From Candidatus Latescibacterota bacterium (GTDB lineage: Bacteria > Krumholzibacteriota > Krumholzibacteriia > WVZY01 > JAKEHA01): a stretch of DNA of 15,773 nucleotides. A model generated the notes under the pieces. It was given only the letters and a program-made list of their open reading frames with translations, was not told where the DNA came from and made no database searches. Position numbers and translations under genes: made by a program. The stretch covers positions 1 to 15,773 of the forward strand of contig JAKEHA010000107.1 of assembly GCA_022615275.1 (NCBI GenBank), read 5' to 3'. Positions 6,762-14,132 of the stretch are shown in pieces (the first letter of the stretch is position 1; every line of letters begins with the position of its first letter).

Positions 6762-7776
6762 GACTCTGGCACGCGTGAGATCGCCCCACCCGTGCTTCGA
6801 TCCGCCCATCGTGGGCTCGTCGGCCGCGACCCAGTGCCTGCGCGACCTCGTGCTGACACTCGCGGACTCCAGCGTCAGCGTCCTCATCACCGGCGACAGC
6901 GGTGTCGGCAAGGAAGTCCTCGCGCGCAATCTCCATCGCTTCAGCCCGCGCGCGCACGCCGCCTTCGTGTCGGTCAACTGCGCGGCACTCGCACCCGGCA
7001 TCCTGGAGAGCGAGCTCTTCGGGCACGATCGCGGCGCGTTCACGGGTGCCGTGCGCGCGCACGCCGGGCTCTTCGAGCAGGCGAGCGGCGGGACGCTGTT
7101 CTTGGACGAGATCGGCGAGATCCCCCCTTACATCCAAGCCAAGCTCCTGCGCGTGCTGCAGGAGGGGGAAGTGCGCCGCATGGGAGAGGGCGGCGTTCGG
7201 CGCGTGGACGTGCGACTGATCAGCGCCACCAACGCCGACCTCGCGCACATGGTGGGTGACGGCTCGTTTCGCAAGGATCTCTTCTATCGCATCAACGTGG
7301 TGGAGGCGCGCGTGCCGTCGTTACGCGAGCGGCGCGAGGACGTGGTCGACCTGGTCGCGCACTTCTTCGAGCGGCGCGGCCTCGATTGCCCCGACGTTCC
7401 CACGGACACCGGGCGCGTTCTCTCGAGCTACCCCTGGCCGGGCAACGTGCGCGAGCTCGAGAACGAAGTGGAGCGCATCGCCGCTCTGCACGGGGCCCCG
7501 GTGCGATTGCTCCCCGAGATGCTCTCGGAGCGCATCCTGTGCACGGCGGCCGCGGCCACCCTCGACGTCGCCGTGCTGCACGAAGCCCCGCTCGCGAGCG
7601 CGGTCGGGCACCTCGAGGAAAGTCTCCTCAAGAAGACGCTCGCGCAAACCAACTGGAACAAGTCGCACGCGGCGCGACGGCTGGGGTTGTCGCGCCAGGG
7701 ACTCTTGAAGAAGATCAAACGCTACGGGATCGCGCGGGAGGCCGCGGTCGACGTCGAAAAGGAGAACAGGGCGTGA
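6757..7776 (+). CDS. Sigma-54-dependent activator without sensor domain (PspF-like architecture)
   Basis: A 339-residue enhancer-binding protein in which the AAA+ domain starts almost at the N-terminus. Walker A is GDSGVGKE (46-53), the sigma-54 contact loop is an intact GAFTGA (93-98), Walker B is LFLDEI (114-119), and the arginine-finger region reads FRKDLFYRINVVEARVP (171-187). A Fis-type helix-turn-helix occupies about 286-325 (NWNKSHAARRLGLSRQGLLKKI). With no receiver, GAF or PAS domain, activity would be controlled by a separate partner, as for PspF, or by abundance. The start is uncertain: there is no ATG. TTG 6757 lies inside a sigma-54 promoter motif, GTG 6775 would be nearly leaderless from that promoter, and GTG 6811 trims the AAA+ edge. 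It is not closely similar to the regulator at 2531-3955, which has GAFTDA. Confidence 0.9.
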   Translation: MPTLARVRSPHPCFDPPIVGSSAATQCLRDLVLTLADSSVSVLITGDSGVGKEVLARNLHRFSPRAHAAFVSVNCAALAPGILESELFGHDRGAFTGAVRAHAGLFEQASGGTLFLDEIGEIPPYIQAKLLRVLQEGEVRRMGEGGVRRVDVRLISATNADLAHMVGDGSFRKDLFYRINVVEARVPSLRERREDVVDLVAHFFERRGLDCPDVPTDTGRVLSSYPWPGNVRELENEVERIAALHGAPVRLLPEMLSERILCTAAAATLDVAVLHEAPLASAVGHLEESLLKKTLAQTNWNKSHAARRLGLSRQGLLKKIKRYGIAREAAVDVEKENRA

Positions 7777-7800
7777 CAACCGAGTGCGTCCTGCGCTACC

Positions 7801-8826
7801 ATGCCCGCGATGGCAGAGAAGACCCGTATCGCGATCGTGGGCGCCGGGCACGTCGCCCAGGTCGCACACATTCCCGCCTATCGCGCCAACCCCGACGTCG
7901 AGTTGGTCGCCGTGGTCGACGAAGACCCCGTCAAAGCGCGCCGCATCAAAGAGCAGGCGGGATTCAAAGTCTGGTACGAAGACTTCGCCGAGATGTTGAA
8001 GAAGGCGGACGTCGACGTCATCGACATCTGCACGCCCAATTATCTCCACGCTCCCATGGCCATCGCGGCCCTGCGCTCCGGGCGCGACGTCATGTGCGAG
8101 AAGCCGCTGGCGCGCAACGCCACTGAAGCGCAGAAGATGGTCGACACCGCCGAGGAGCACGGGCGCATCCTCATGGTGGCGATGAACAACCGCTTCCGCG
8201 AAGACGCGCAGATGATGCAGAAGTTCATCAACGCGAACGAGCTGGGGGACGTGCACGTGCTCAAGGCGGGGTGGCTTCGCCGCGCGACCGACTGGAAGGA
8301 CCGTTCGTGGTTCACCGAGCGCGGCAAGGCGGGTGGTGGCGCGCTCCTCGATCTCGGAACACCTCTGGTCGACCTGGCCATCTGGATCTCGGGGCTCAAG
8401 AAGACGACCGGGGTCTCGTGCAGCGTGTTCGGCAAGAAGGGCAAGGACACGGTCGAGGACTCGGGCTGCGCGATGGTTCGCTTCGCGGGCGGAGCGTGCC
8501 TCATGCTCGAGGTGAACTGGAACCTGCGCGACCCGCGCGACGTGGTCTACCTGCAGGTATACGGCAGCAAGGGTGCGGGGGTGCTCTCGCCGCTGCAGCT
8601 GCACAAATCGATCCAGGGCGTCCTGGTCAACGTGACACCCGCGCTCGGCAAGCAGAAGAACTTCTACAAGGAAAGTTATCAAGCCGAGATCGATCACTTC
8701 ATCCAGTGTGTGCGCAAGCAGCGCACGCCGCTGGTTTCGGGCAAGGATGCCGTCTCCGTGATGCGCATCGTGGACGCGATGTACGAATCGGCGTCGTCGG
8801 GCCGGGAAGTCGAGCTGGCCGGATGA
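7801..8826 (+). CDS. Gfo/Idh/MocA-family oxidoreductase lacking the usual catalytic histidine
   Basis: A 341-residue NAD(P)-dependent oxidoreductase of normal family length. The N-terminal Rossmann fold opens with IAIVGAGHVA (10-19), and the family signature CEKPLARN (99-106) supplies the conserved Lys101. The C-terminal domain has GGGALLDLGTPLVDLAIWI, in which the usual D-x-G-x-H pattern reads Asp184-Leu-Gly-Thr-Pro188, so the His used as catalytic residue in IolG-type members is Pro here. The substrate is unknown, perhaps a sugar or sugar derivative. ATG 7801 is used, but ATG 7810 (MAEKTRIAIVG) is equally plausible and places the fold closer to the terminus. No clear ribosome binding site is visible. 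It lies 24 bases after the sigma-54 activator and 34 before lnt. Confidence 0.9.
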   Translation: MPAMAEKTRIAIVGAGHVAQVAHIPAYRANPDVELVAVVDEDPVKARRIKEQAGFKVWYEDFAEMLKKADVDVIDICTPNYLHAPMAIAALRSGRDVMCEKPLARNATEAQKMVDTAEEHGRILMVAMNNRFREDAQMMQKFINANELGDVHVLKAGWLRRATDWKDRSWFTERGKAGGGALLDLGTPLVDLAIWISGLKKTTGVSCSVFGKKGKDTVEDSGCAMVRFAGGACLMLEVNWNLRDPRDVVYLQVYGSKGAGVLSPLQLHKSIQGVLVNVTPALGKQKNFYKESYQAEIDHFIQCVRKQRTPLVSGKDAVSVMRIVDAMYESASSGREVELAG

Positions 8827-8860
8827 GCGCCGCCGCCGAGTCGTTCCGCTCCGCCCGGCG

Positions 8861-10417
8861 ATGAAGTTCTTCCCGGGCAGGATCCTGCCCCCGCTCCCCC
8901 TCGTGCTCCCGTCGCTGCTCTCGGGCGTATTGCTGACGTTGTGCTTTCCGGTGACGTCGCTGGGGCCGGTGTCGTTCCTGGCCCTCGCGCCCATGTTCGC
9001 GGCCGTGCTTCGTCACCGGCCCGGGCGCAAGGACGCGTTCCGCGCCGGCTTCCTCATGGGCTCGGCCTGCTTCGTGTCGATGCTGTGGTGGATCGTGAAG
9101 CTGGTTCCGACGGCCGGCGTCACCATTCCCTGGCTGATGACGCCCGCGCTCATCGTGCTGGTGCTGTACTTGTCGGTGTATCCGGCGTTCCATTTGCTGG
9201 TGGTGGCGGCACTCACGCGCTGGCGTCTGATCCCGTTCCTGCTGGCCGTGCCCGCCACGTGGGCGCTCTTCGAGATCGCGCGCTCGCGCGGCGAGCTGGC
9301 GTTCCCGTGGGGTCTGGTGGGGTACTCGCTCTCGGATCATCCGGCATGGCTGCAGACCGCCGACCTCTGGGGTGTGTTCGGATTGTCGTTCGTGGTGGTG
9401 CTGGTCAACGCGCTGCTCGCGGGCTCCGTCGCGGCGCGCGGGCCGCGCGCGAAGGCGTGGTGCGGTCTCTTCGCGGGATTGATCGCGGGGTCGATGTGGT
9501 TGCACGGCGCCGCGCGCGTCGAGCGCGAGCGCGAGCGCTCGGGTAACGAGCCCACGATCCGCGTGGCACTCGCGCAGCCCAACGTCGACCTGGCGCTCAA
9601 GTGGAAACCGGAGTTCAAGGACTCCACCTTCGCGCTGATCGAGAAGCAGGCCGCGCAGGCGCGCGACAGCGGTGCGGTACTCGTCATCTTCCCGGAGACG
9701 GCGGCGCCGGTCTACATCGAGAACAGCCCCGTCAACAAGATGCGCTTGATCGAGCTGGCGCAAGGACTCGAGGTCCCGTTCTACATCGGATTCCTGGACC
9801 ACCGCTTCGACGGACCCGACCGCGCTCTCAACATCTACAATTCTTCGGGGCTGTTCCTTCCCGACGGGTCGCTGGAGAAATACGACAAGCGCCACCTGCT
9901 GCCGTTCGGCGAAGCGCTCCCGCTCGCCACCCGTTTCCGCTGGATTCGTAAGATCGAGTTCGGCCAGGCCAATTTCGAGCCCGGCCCCGAGCGCTCGCCG
10001 CTTTCCGGCGACGGCGTCGACTTCACGCCGCTCATTTGCTTCGAATCGGTGTTCCCGGACTTGTGCCGCGAAGGCGTGCGCGAAGGCACCGAGCTGTTCG
10101 TGAACATCACCAACGACGGCTGGTTCGGCGACACGCCCGGCCCCTACCAGCACGCGCAGATGGCGATCGTGCGCGCGGTGGAGTTTCGGCGCTGGCTGGT
10201 GCGAAGTGCGAACAGCGGAGTTTCGATGGTGGTGTCGCCGACCGGGGAGGTGGTGTCGTCGATCGGCCTCTATAAGGAGGACATCCTCATGGCCGAGGTC
10301 GCGCTGCGCTCGGGACAGACCTTCTACGCGCGCCACGGCGAGGCTCCGCTGGCGTGGGCGGCCCTCGCTCTCTTGGGTGTGGCGGCCTGGCTCGCGCGCC
10401 GCGCGTCGATGGCGTGA
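8861..10417 (+). CDS. lnt: Apolipoprotein N-acyltransferase
   Basis: Lnt transfers an acyl chain from a phospholipid to the N-terminal Cys of diacylated lipoproteins in the inner membrane, the last step of lipoprotein maturation. The 518-residue length matches the family. The N-terminal 215 residues hold several membrane segments, including LPSLLSGVLLTLCFP near residue 20, PALIVLVLYLSVYPAFHLLVV near 100 and FGLSFVVVLVNALLAG near 175, and a final one (LAWAALALLGVAAWLA) lies at the C-terminus. The periplasmic nitrilase-like domain begins at about 230 (IRVALAQPNVD) and contains the catalytic triad: Glu279 in FPETAAP, Lys343 in KYDKRHLLPFGE, and Cys393 in ICFESVFP. These correspond to Glu267, Lys335 and Cys387 of the E. 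coli enzyme. Its presence supports a Gram-negative-type envelope and fits the lipoproteins encoded nearby. Confidence 0.96.
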   Translation: MKFFPGRILPPLPLVLPSLLSGVLLTLCFPVTSLGPVSFLALAPMFAAVLRHRPGRKDAFRAGFLMGSACFVSMLWWIVKLVPTAGVTIPWLMTPALIVLVLYLSVYPAFHLLVVAALTRWRLIPFLLAVPATWALFEIARSRGELAFPWGLVGYSLSDHPAWLQTADLWGVFGLSFVVVLVNALLAGSVAARGPRAKAWCGLFAGLIAGSMWLHGAARVERERERSGNEPTIRVALAQPNVDLALKWKPEFKDSTFALIEKQAAQARDSGAVLVIFPETAAPVYIENSPVNKMRLIELAQGLEVPFYIGFLDHRFDGPDRALNIYNSSGLFLPDGSLEKYDKRHLLPFGEALPLATRFRWIRKIEFGQANFEPGPERSPLSGDGVDFTPLICFESVFPDLCREGVREGTELFVNITNDGWFGDTPGPYQHAQMAIVRAVEFRRWLVRSANSGVSMVVSPTGEVVSSIGLYKEDILMAEVALRSGQTFYARHGEAPLAWAALALLGVAAWLARRASMA

Positions 10418-10455
10418 GCGCGCTCGGCCGCTTCCGCGGCGTCCGCGGCGCTCCC

Positions 10456-10484
10456 TTGTGCCAGGCCGCCCGAGCCGTTATGAT
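10456..10484 (+). promoter_or_regulatory. Sigma-70-type promoter for panD
   Basis: TTGTGC (10456-10461) and TATGAT (10479-10484) are separated by 17 bases. The -10 matches five of six consensus positions and the -35 three of six. They lie in the 75-base gap between lnt and panD. The -10 ends eight bases before the panD ATG at 10493, so transcription would begin around 10491 and the mRNA would be leaderless or nearly so. A weak AGG at about 10485-10487 could act as a ribosome binding site only on read-through transcripts from lnt. Confidence 0.5.
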
Positions 10485-10492
10485 AGGTTCCG

Positions 10493-10858
10493 ATGGAACT
10501 CCTATTGCTGAAATCGAAGATTCATCAGGCCACCGTAACGGGCATCGACATGCACTACGAGGGTAGCATCGTCATCGACGCCGCCCTCATGGAGGAAGTC
10601 GGGCTCACGCGGTGGGAGAAAGTGCTCGTCGCCAACATGAACACGGGCGATCGCTTCGAGACGTACGCGATCCCCGCTCCGGCCCGCTCCGGGCGCATCG
10701 AGCTGAACGGTGCGACGGCGCGCCTGGGCCACATCGGCGACCGCGTGATCATTTTTTCCTTCGCCACCTACACCGAAGCGGAGGCGAGGACGCACGCGCC
10801 CAAGATCGTCCAGCTCGACGACGAGAACCGCGTGATCCGCCGATCGGTCGTCGCCTAG
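10493..10858 (+). CDS. panD: Aspartate 1-decarboxylase proenzyme
   Basis: PanD converts L-aspartate to beta-alanine and CO2 for pantothenate and coenzyme A synthesis. The 121-residue product has the normal length and all key features. The proenzyme self-cleaves between Gly24 and Ser25 in HYEGSIVID, and Ser25 becomes the catalytic pyruvoyl group. Lys9 in KSKIH, and Arg54, Thr57 and Tyr58 in DRFETYAI, are conserved active-site residues. LNGATARLGHIGDRVIIFSFATY matches the conserved barrel strands of the family. The gene stands apart from other pantothenate genes here. It follows lnt after 75 bases and precedes the alaX-type gene by 52. The start is unambiguous because the conserved N-terminus begins at once. 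Confidence 0.97.
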   Translation: MELLLLKSKIHQATVTGIDMHYEGSIVIDAALMEEVGLTRWEKVLVANMNTGDRFETYAIPAPARSGRIELNGATARLGHIGDRVIIFSFATYTEAEARTHAPKIVQLDDENRVIRRSVVA

Positions 10859-10910
10859 CCGGCCTCGTTCCATCGCTTTCGACTCCGCCGACTCGTTTGC
10901 GCTTCGTTTC

Positions 10911-12107
10911 ATGACGCAGAAGCTGTATCTCGAAGAGCCCTACCGGACGGCGTTCGAGGCCGTCGTGGTCGCGTCCCGCACGCTCGACGCGGGATCCCGC
11001 GAGGTCGTCCTCGATCGCACGCTCTTCTATCCCGAATCGGGCGGCCAGCTCGCCGACGCGGGCACGTTGGGCGAGGCGCGCGTCACCGGCGTGCGCGAAG
11101 GAGCCGACGACACGGTGGTGCACGTGGTCGCGGGCGAGGTTCCCGGCTCCGGCGAGGTGCAGGGCTCGATCGACTGGGCGCGGCGCTTCGACCACATGCA
11201 GCAGCACACCGGTCAGCACGTGCTCTCTCGCGCGTTCATCGAGACGGGGAAGTTGCCGACAGTTTCGTTCCACATGGGCGACGAAACCTGCACCATCGAT
11301 CTGGAGGGGTCCGGCTTCGACGACGCGGCCGTGCGCCGCGCGGAGGACCTCGCCAATCGCATCGTCGCCGAGAACCGCCCCATCGCGGTGAATCTGGTCC
11401 CACTCGCGGAGCTGGACCAACTCGAGCTGCGCCGCAAGGTGCCCGAAGGGGTCACCATCGCGCGCATCGTCTCGGTCGCCGAATTCGACGCGATTCCGTG
11501 CTGCGGCACGCACGTGCGCTCGACCGGCGAGCTGGGGCTGGTGAAGGTGCTGCGCGCGGAGCGCGTGAAGCAGCTCAGCCGGGTTCATTTCAAGGTGGGC
11601 GCGCGCGCCCTCGACGATTATCGCGAGAAGCACGGCATCGTGCAGGCGCTGGCCAACCGGCTCACGACGTCGGCGGGCGACGTCTTGCACAAGGTGGAGC
11701 GCATGGCGGAAGAGTCGCAGGCGGCGGGCAAGCGCGCGAAGCAGCTCACCCAGCGCCTGGCCGAGGCGCACAAGCCCGCGTTGTTGCAGCGCGCGGTCGC
11801 GGCCGGCTCGCATCGTGTGGTGGTATACCGGGACGCGGACGCGGCCCTCGTGCGCGCGCTCGCGACCGAGTTGCAAACGGAGTCCGGGACGGTGGCGCTG
11901 CTCGGCGCCGACGACGGCACCGTGGTGTGCGTGACCGCGCGCGACGTCACGCTCGACCTCGCGGGTGCCGCCTCCGCGATGGCGCGCGAGCTCGGCGGCT
12001 CGGGCGGCGGCAAGGGCGGCTTCGCACAACTCAAACTGGAAGACGGCGCTCGCGTCGACGAGCTGCTGGAGACTATTCGGGCGTATGTGGCGAAACAGCT
12101 GTCGTAG
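10911..12107 (+). CDS. alaX: Alanyl-tRNA editing protein, long AlaX type with DHHA1 domain
   Basis: A 398-residue free-standing relative of the AlaRS editing region, expected to hydrolyse mischarged Ser-tRNA(Ala), and possibly Gly-tRNA(Ala), in the cytoplasm. The N-terminal beta-barrel contains RTLFYPESGGQ (about 36-46). The zinc site is the HxxxH motif HTGQH (99-103) plus Cys197-x-x-x-His201 in PCCGTHV. The tRNA_SAD segment follows (GLVKVLRAERVKQLSRVHFKVG). About 235-285 looks like a coiled coil, and the C-terminal DHHA1 domain ends with the glycine-rich LGGSGGGKGGFAQ (about 363-375). This matches the long AlaX-L architecture. There is no aminoacylation domain, so it is not AlaRS itself. The next gene starts 23 bases before this one stops. 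Confidence 0.92.
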   Translation: MTQKLYLEEPYRTAFEAVVVASRTLDAGSREVVLDRTLFYPESGGQLADAGTLGEARVTGVREGADDTVVHVVAGEVPGSGEVQGSIDWARRFDHMQQHTGQHVLSRAFIETGKLPTVSFHMGDETCTIDLEGSGFDDAAVRRAEDLANRIVAENRPIAVNLVPLAELDQLELRRKVPEGVTIARIVSVAEFDAIPCCGTHVRSTGELGLVKVLRAERVKQLSRVHFKVGARALDDYREKHGIVQALANRLTTSAGDVLHKVERMAEESQAAGKRAKQLTQRLAEAHKPALLQRAVAAGSHRVVVYRDADAALVRALATELQTESGTVALLGADDGTVVCVTARDVTLDLAGAASAMARELGGSGGGKGGFAQLKLEDGARVDELLETIRAYVAKQLS

Positions 12108-12861
12108 TCGCGTCGGGAACCCTTGGTGCTCGCTCGTGTGTGCGACGCTCGTCGCGGTGCCGGCGCTTGCCGCGCCGCCCATGCACGCTACCAAGGAAGC
12201 GAACGTAGTTTCCACCGCGCGCGCCAAGTACGCCATCCTGCAAGACGATCGGGAGATCGGTCACGAGGTGGTTACGCGCCGCGTGTTCGATAACAACACC
12301 ATTCGCTTCCAAAGCGAGAACGTGATTGCCAACCCGGGCGTCACCATGACCACCCGGAGCGAATTGGTCATCGAAGAGGAATCGTATTTTCCGCGCTCGT
12401 ACCGCGCCGACAAGACCGTCAAGCAGCCCAACGACGAATTCATGCACACGCTGACCGTGGACATGGTCGCCAATGTGGCGGTGCTGGGGAGCGAGCTGCG
12501 CGGGGTCAAGAGCTCGCGGCGCGTGGTGGTGCCGGCGGGGACCGCGATCCAGGAAGTGGGAACGGTCCACCCGTGGCACCAACTCCTGTTCTGGATCGAC
12601 CCCGCGGGCCCGGGCCGCCATCGCATCCAGTGGCTCGACCCGTCGTCGGGCGTGGTCGACGCGGGGGAGCTGTACGTCGCGGGCCAGGAATCCATCGACG
12701 TGCTGGGCAAGGAGACCCGCGTCACGGTGTACAAGGCGGAGCGCGAACGCCTGGGCGAGGCGACGTTGTACGTGGACGCCAAGAATCGAATCGTTCGGGC
12801 GGAGCAGAATATGTTGATCTATCGACTCGACCAGTGGTCGGAGGAGCTGGCCAAGAAATGA
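12085..12861 (+). CDS. Exported beta-rich protein of unknown function
   Basis: A 258-residue protein starting at ATG 12085 inside the end of the alaX-type gene, with an overlap of 23 bases. This start gives a clear Sec signal peptide: a basic start (MWRNSCRSRVG), a hydrophobic core (LVCATLVAVPAL) and a likely cleavage after about residue 29 or 30. The frame is open back to 11965, but that longer version buries the signal in Arg/Ala-rich sequence. The mature protein alternates short beta-like segments (YAILQDDREIGHEVVTRRV, TMTTRSELVIEEESYFPRSY, IDVLGKETRVTVYKAERERLGEATLYVD), somewhat like DUF3108-type periplasmic proteins, though I cannot assign it. There is no lipobox. Its stop overlaps the start of the following lipoprotein metalloprotease gene, suggesting shared expression and perhaps function. 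Confidence 0.8.
   Translation: MWRNSCRSRVGNPWCSLVCATLVAVPALAAPPMHATKEANVVSTARAKYAILQDDREIGHEVVTRRVFDNNTIRFQSENVIANPGVTMTTRSELVIEEESYFPRSYRADKTVKQPNDEFMHTLTVDMVANVAVLGSELRGVKSSRRVVVPAGTAIQEVGTVHPWHQLLFWIDPAGPGRHRIQWLDPSSGVVDAGELYVAGQESIDVLGKETRVTVYKAERERLGEATLYVDAKNRIVRAEQNMLIYRLDQWSEELAKK
12840..12846 (+). promoter_or_regulatory. Ribosome binding site supporting ATG 12858
   Basis: GGAGGAG ends eleven bases before ATG 12858 and fixes the start of the metalloprotease lipoprotein at the ATGA overlap, in preference to upstream starts in the same frame. Its spacing is a little long. Confidence 0.5.
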
Positions 12862-14132
12862 CGAGAACAACGAGATCGTGGTGCGCGGGCGTTGTGCTGC
12901 TGGTGGCAGCGGCGTTGGTCGCGTCGTGCGACAAGGGAAAATCGGGCTACGACACCAATTTGCTGACGAACGGCTCCTTCGAGGACGTCGGTCGCGACGG
13001 AATCCCGCGGGGCTGGAGCATCGAGCACTTCCGCGGACCCGAGAACGAGTTTCCCATGCGCTACGGCAGCGACGATCAGATCGTGCAGGACGGCCAGCGC
13101 TCCTGGTTCTTCGCCGGGGACCCGAACACCAGACGCTTCTTCCTGCTCTCGCAGGAAGTGGAAGTGCGCGACGCCACCCACGTGCGACTGCGCGGCTGGA
13201 TACAGGCCAGCGAAGTCGACCTCAAGAACGCGGACCAGCTGACGCACAGCAACTTCCTGCTGACGTTCTACGACGAGAATCACAATCGCTTCCAGGAGTT
13301 GCGCGTATCCGATAAGCGCACGCGGCCCGTCGTAGACACGCAGTTGTGGGCGGAGGAGGACGTCAAGTTCCGGCTGCCGCAGGGGACTCGCTATGTGAAG
13401 GTGTCGTGCGTGCTCTCCATGGCGGGCCAGGCGTGGTTCGACAACCTCTCGCTCGAAGTGCCCGCGCCCATCGATTGGCAGACCGCGACCACCAAGAATT
13501 TCGTGTTCCACTGGCTGCCCGGACACCCGATGCCGGAAGGCTCCCAGGAAACGCAGCAGGCCATTTGGGACTCGATCGCGAAGAAGCTCGGCCTCGAGAG
13601 CACGGTCGTGGTCCGGTACTACTTCTACCCCGACACGACCACGATTCGCAGCATGCTGAGCCTCAAGGGCTACCAATATGTGAGCTGGGACGACGTCGAG
13701 TTCCACTCCATCAACGCGAACGATAACCACGAAATCGTGCATTTCATGACCGACCCCATCGGGCGGGCGCCGCGCGCGCTGGCCGAAGGCACGGTGTTCT
13801 GGCTGCACGACGACGTCGACGGCGCTCCCGTGGAAGAGTCGATGAAGAAACTGGTGCGCGCGAATCTCGTGCCGCCCTTGAGGAGTCTGTTCGAGTACAA
13901 CCTGTTCATGTCGGTCGAGCCCCAGATCTCCATGCCGGCCGCCGCCTCCTACGTGGGATTCCTGGTCGACCGTTTCGGCGTCGACAAGCTCATGGAGTTG
14001 TACAAGGAAGCCAACGGCATGACCGCGTACGACGGCGTCGCGCAAGCGACCGAGAAGGTGTACGGAATTCCCTTGAGCGAGATCGAAGCGGCGTGGCTCG
14101 CGCGTCAGAAACTGCGCGCGTCGCAAGGATGA
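12858..14132 (+). CDS. Predicted lipoprotein with carbohydrate-binding-like domain and HExxH metallopeptidase domain
   Basis: A 424-residue protein whose ATG overlaps the preceding TGA. Residues 1-23 are a lipoprotein signal peptide ending in a good lipobox (LVASC, Cys24). Residues 32-190 begin NLLTNGSFEDVGRDGIPRGW and end MAGQAWFDNLSLEV, the layout of a CBM4/9-like jelly-roll domain. After about 200 comes a metallopeptidase-like region. HEIVH at 291-295 matches HExxH, and Glu310 in ALAEGTVFWL is the likely third zinc ligand, as in gluzincin 'peptidase MA-like' domains. The C-terminus resembles other such proteins (YVGFLVDRFGVDKLMELYKE). It would act as a surface or periplasmic protease or peptidase-like binding protein with unknown substrate. 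It shares only the general fold class with the HEHEH protein at 4150-5940. Confidence 0.82.
   Translation: MTRTTRSWCAGVVLLVAAALVASCDKGKSGYDTNLLTNGSFEDVGRDGIPRGWSIEHFRGPENEFPMRYGSDDQIVQDGQRSWFFAGDPNTRRFFLLSQEVEVRDATHVRLRGWIQASEVDLKNADQLTHSNFLLTFYDENHNRFQELRVSDKRTRPVVDTQLWAEEDVKFRLPQGTRYVKVSCVLSMAGQAWFDNLSLEVPAPIDWQTATTKNFVFHWLPGHPMPEGSQETQQAIWDSIAKKLGLESTVVVRYYFYPDTTTIRSMLSLKGYQYVSWDDVEFHSINANDNHEIVHFMTDPIGRAPRALAEGTVFWLHDDVDGAPVEESMKKLVRANLVPPLRSLFEYNLFMSVEPQISMPAAASYVGFLVDRFGVDKLMELYKEANGMTAYDGVAQATEKVYGIPLSEIEAAWLARQKLRASQG

Noticed and set aside
7321..10336. Long minus-strand open frames (about 545-557 codons) opposite the oxidoreductase and lnt
   Set aside because: They lie wholly opposite genes with intact catalytic motifs. 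Their translations are Arg/His/Glu-rich with no recognisable domains, as expected for antisense shadows in high-G+C DNA.
10430..10452. Repeated CCGCGGCG motifs between lnt and panD
   Set aside because: Two short imperfect copies in GC-rich sequence; not enough for a repeat element or operator.
10749..12236. 495-codon minus-strand open frame opposite the alaX-type gene
   Set aside because: Shadow of a well-supported forward gene; composition is dominated by Ala, Arg, His and Leu and shows no motifs.
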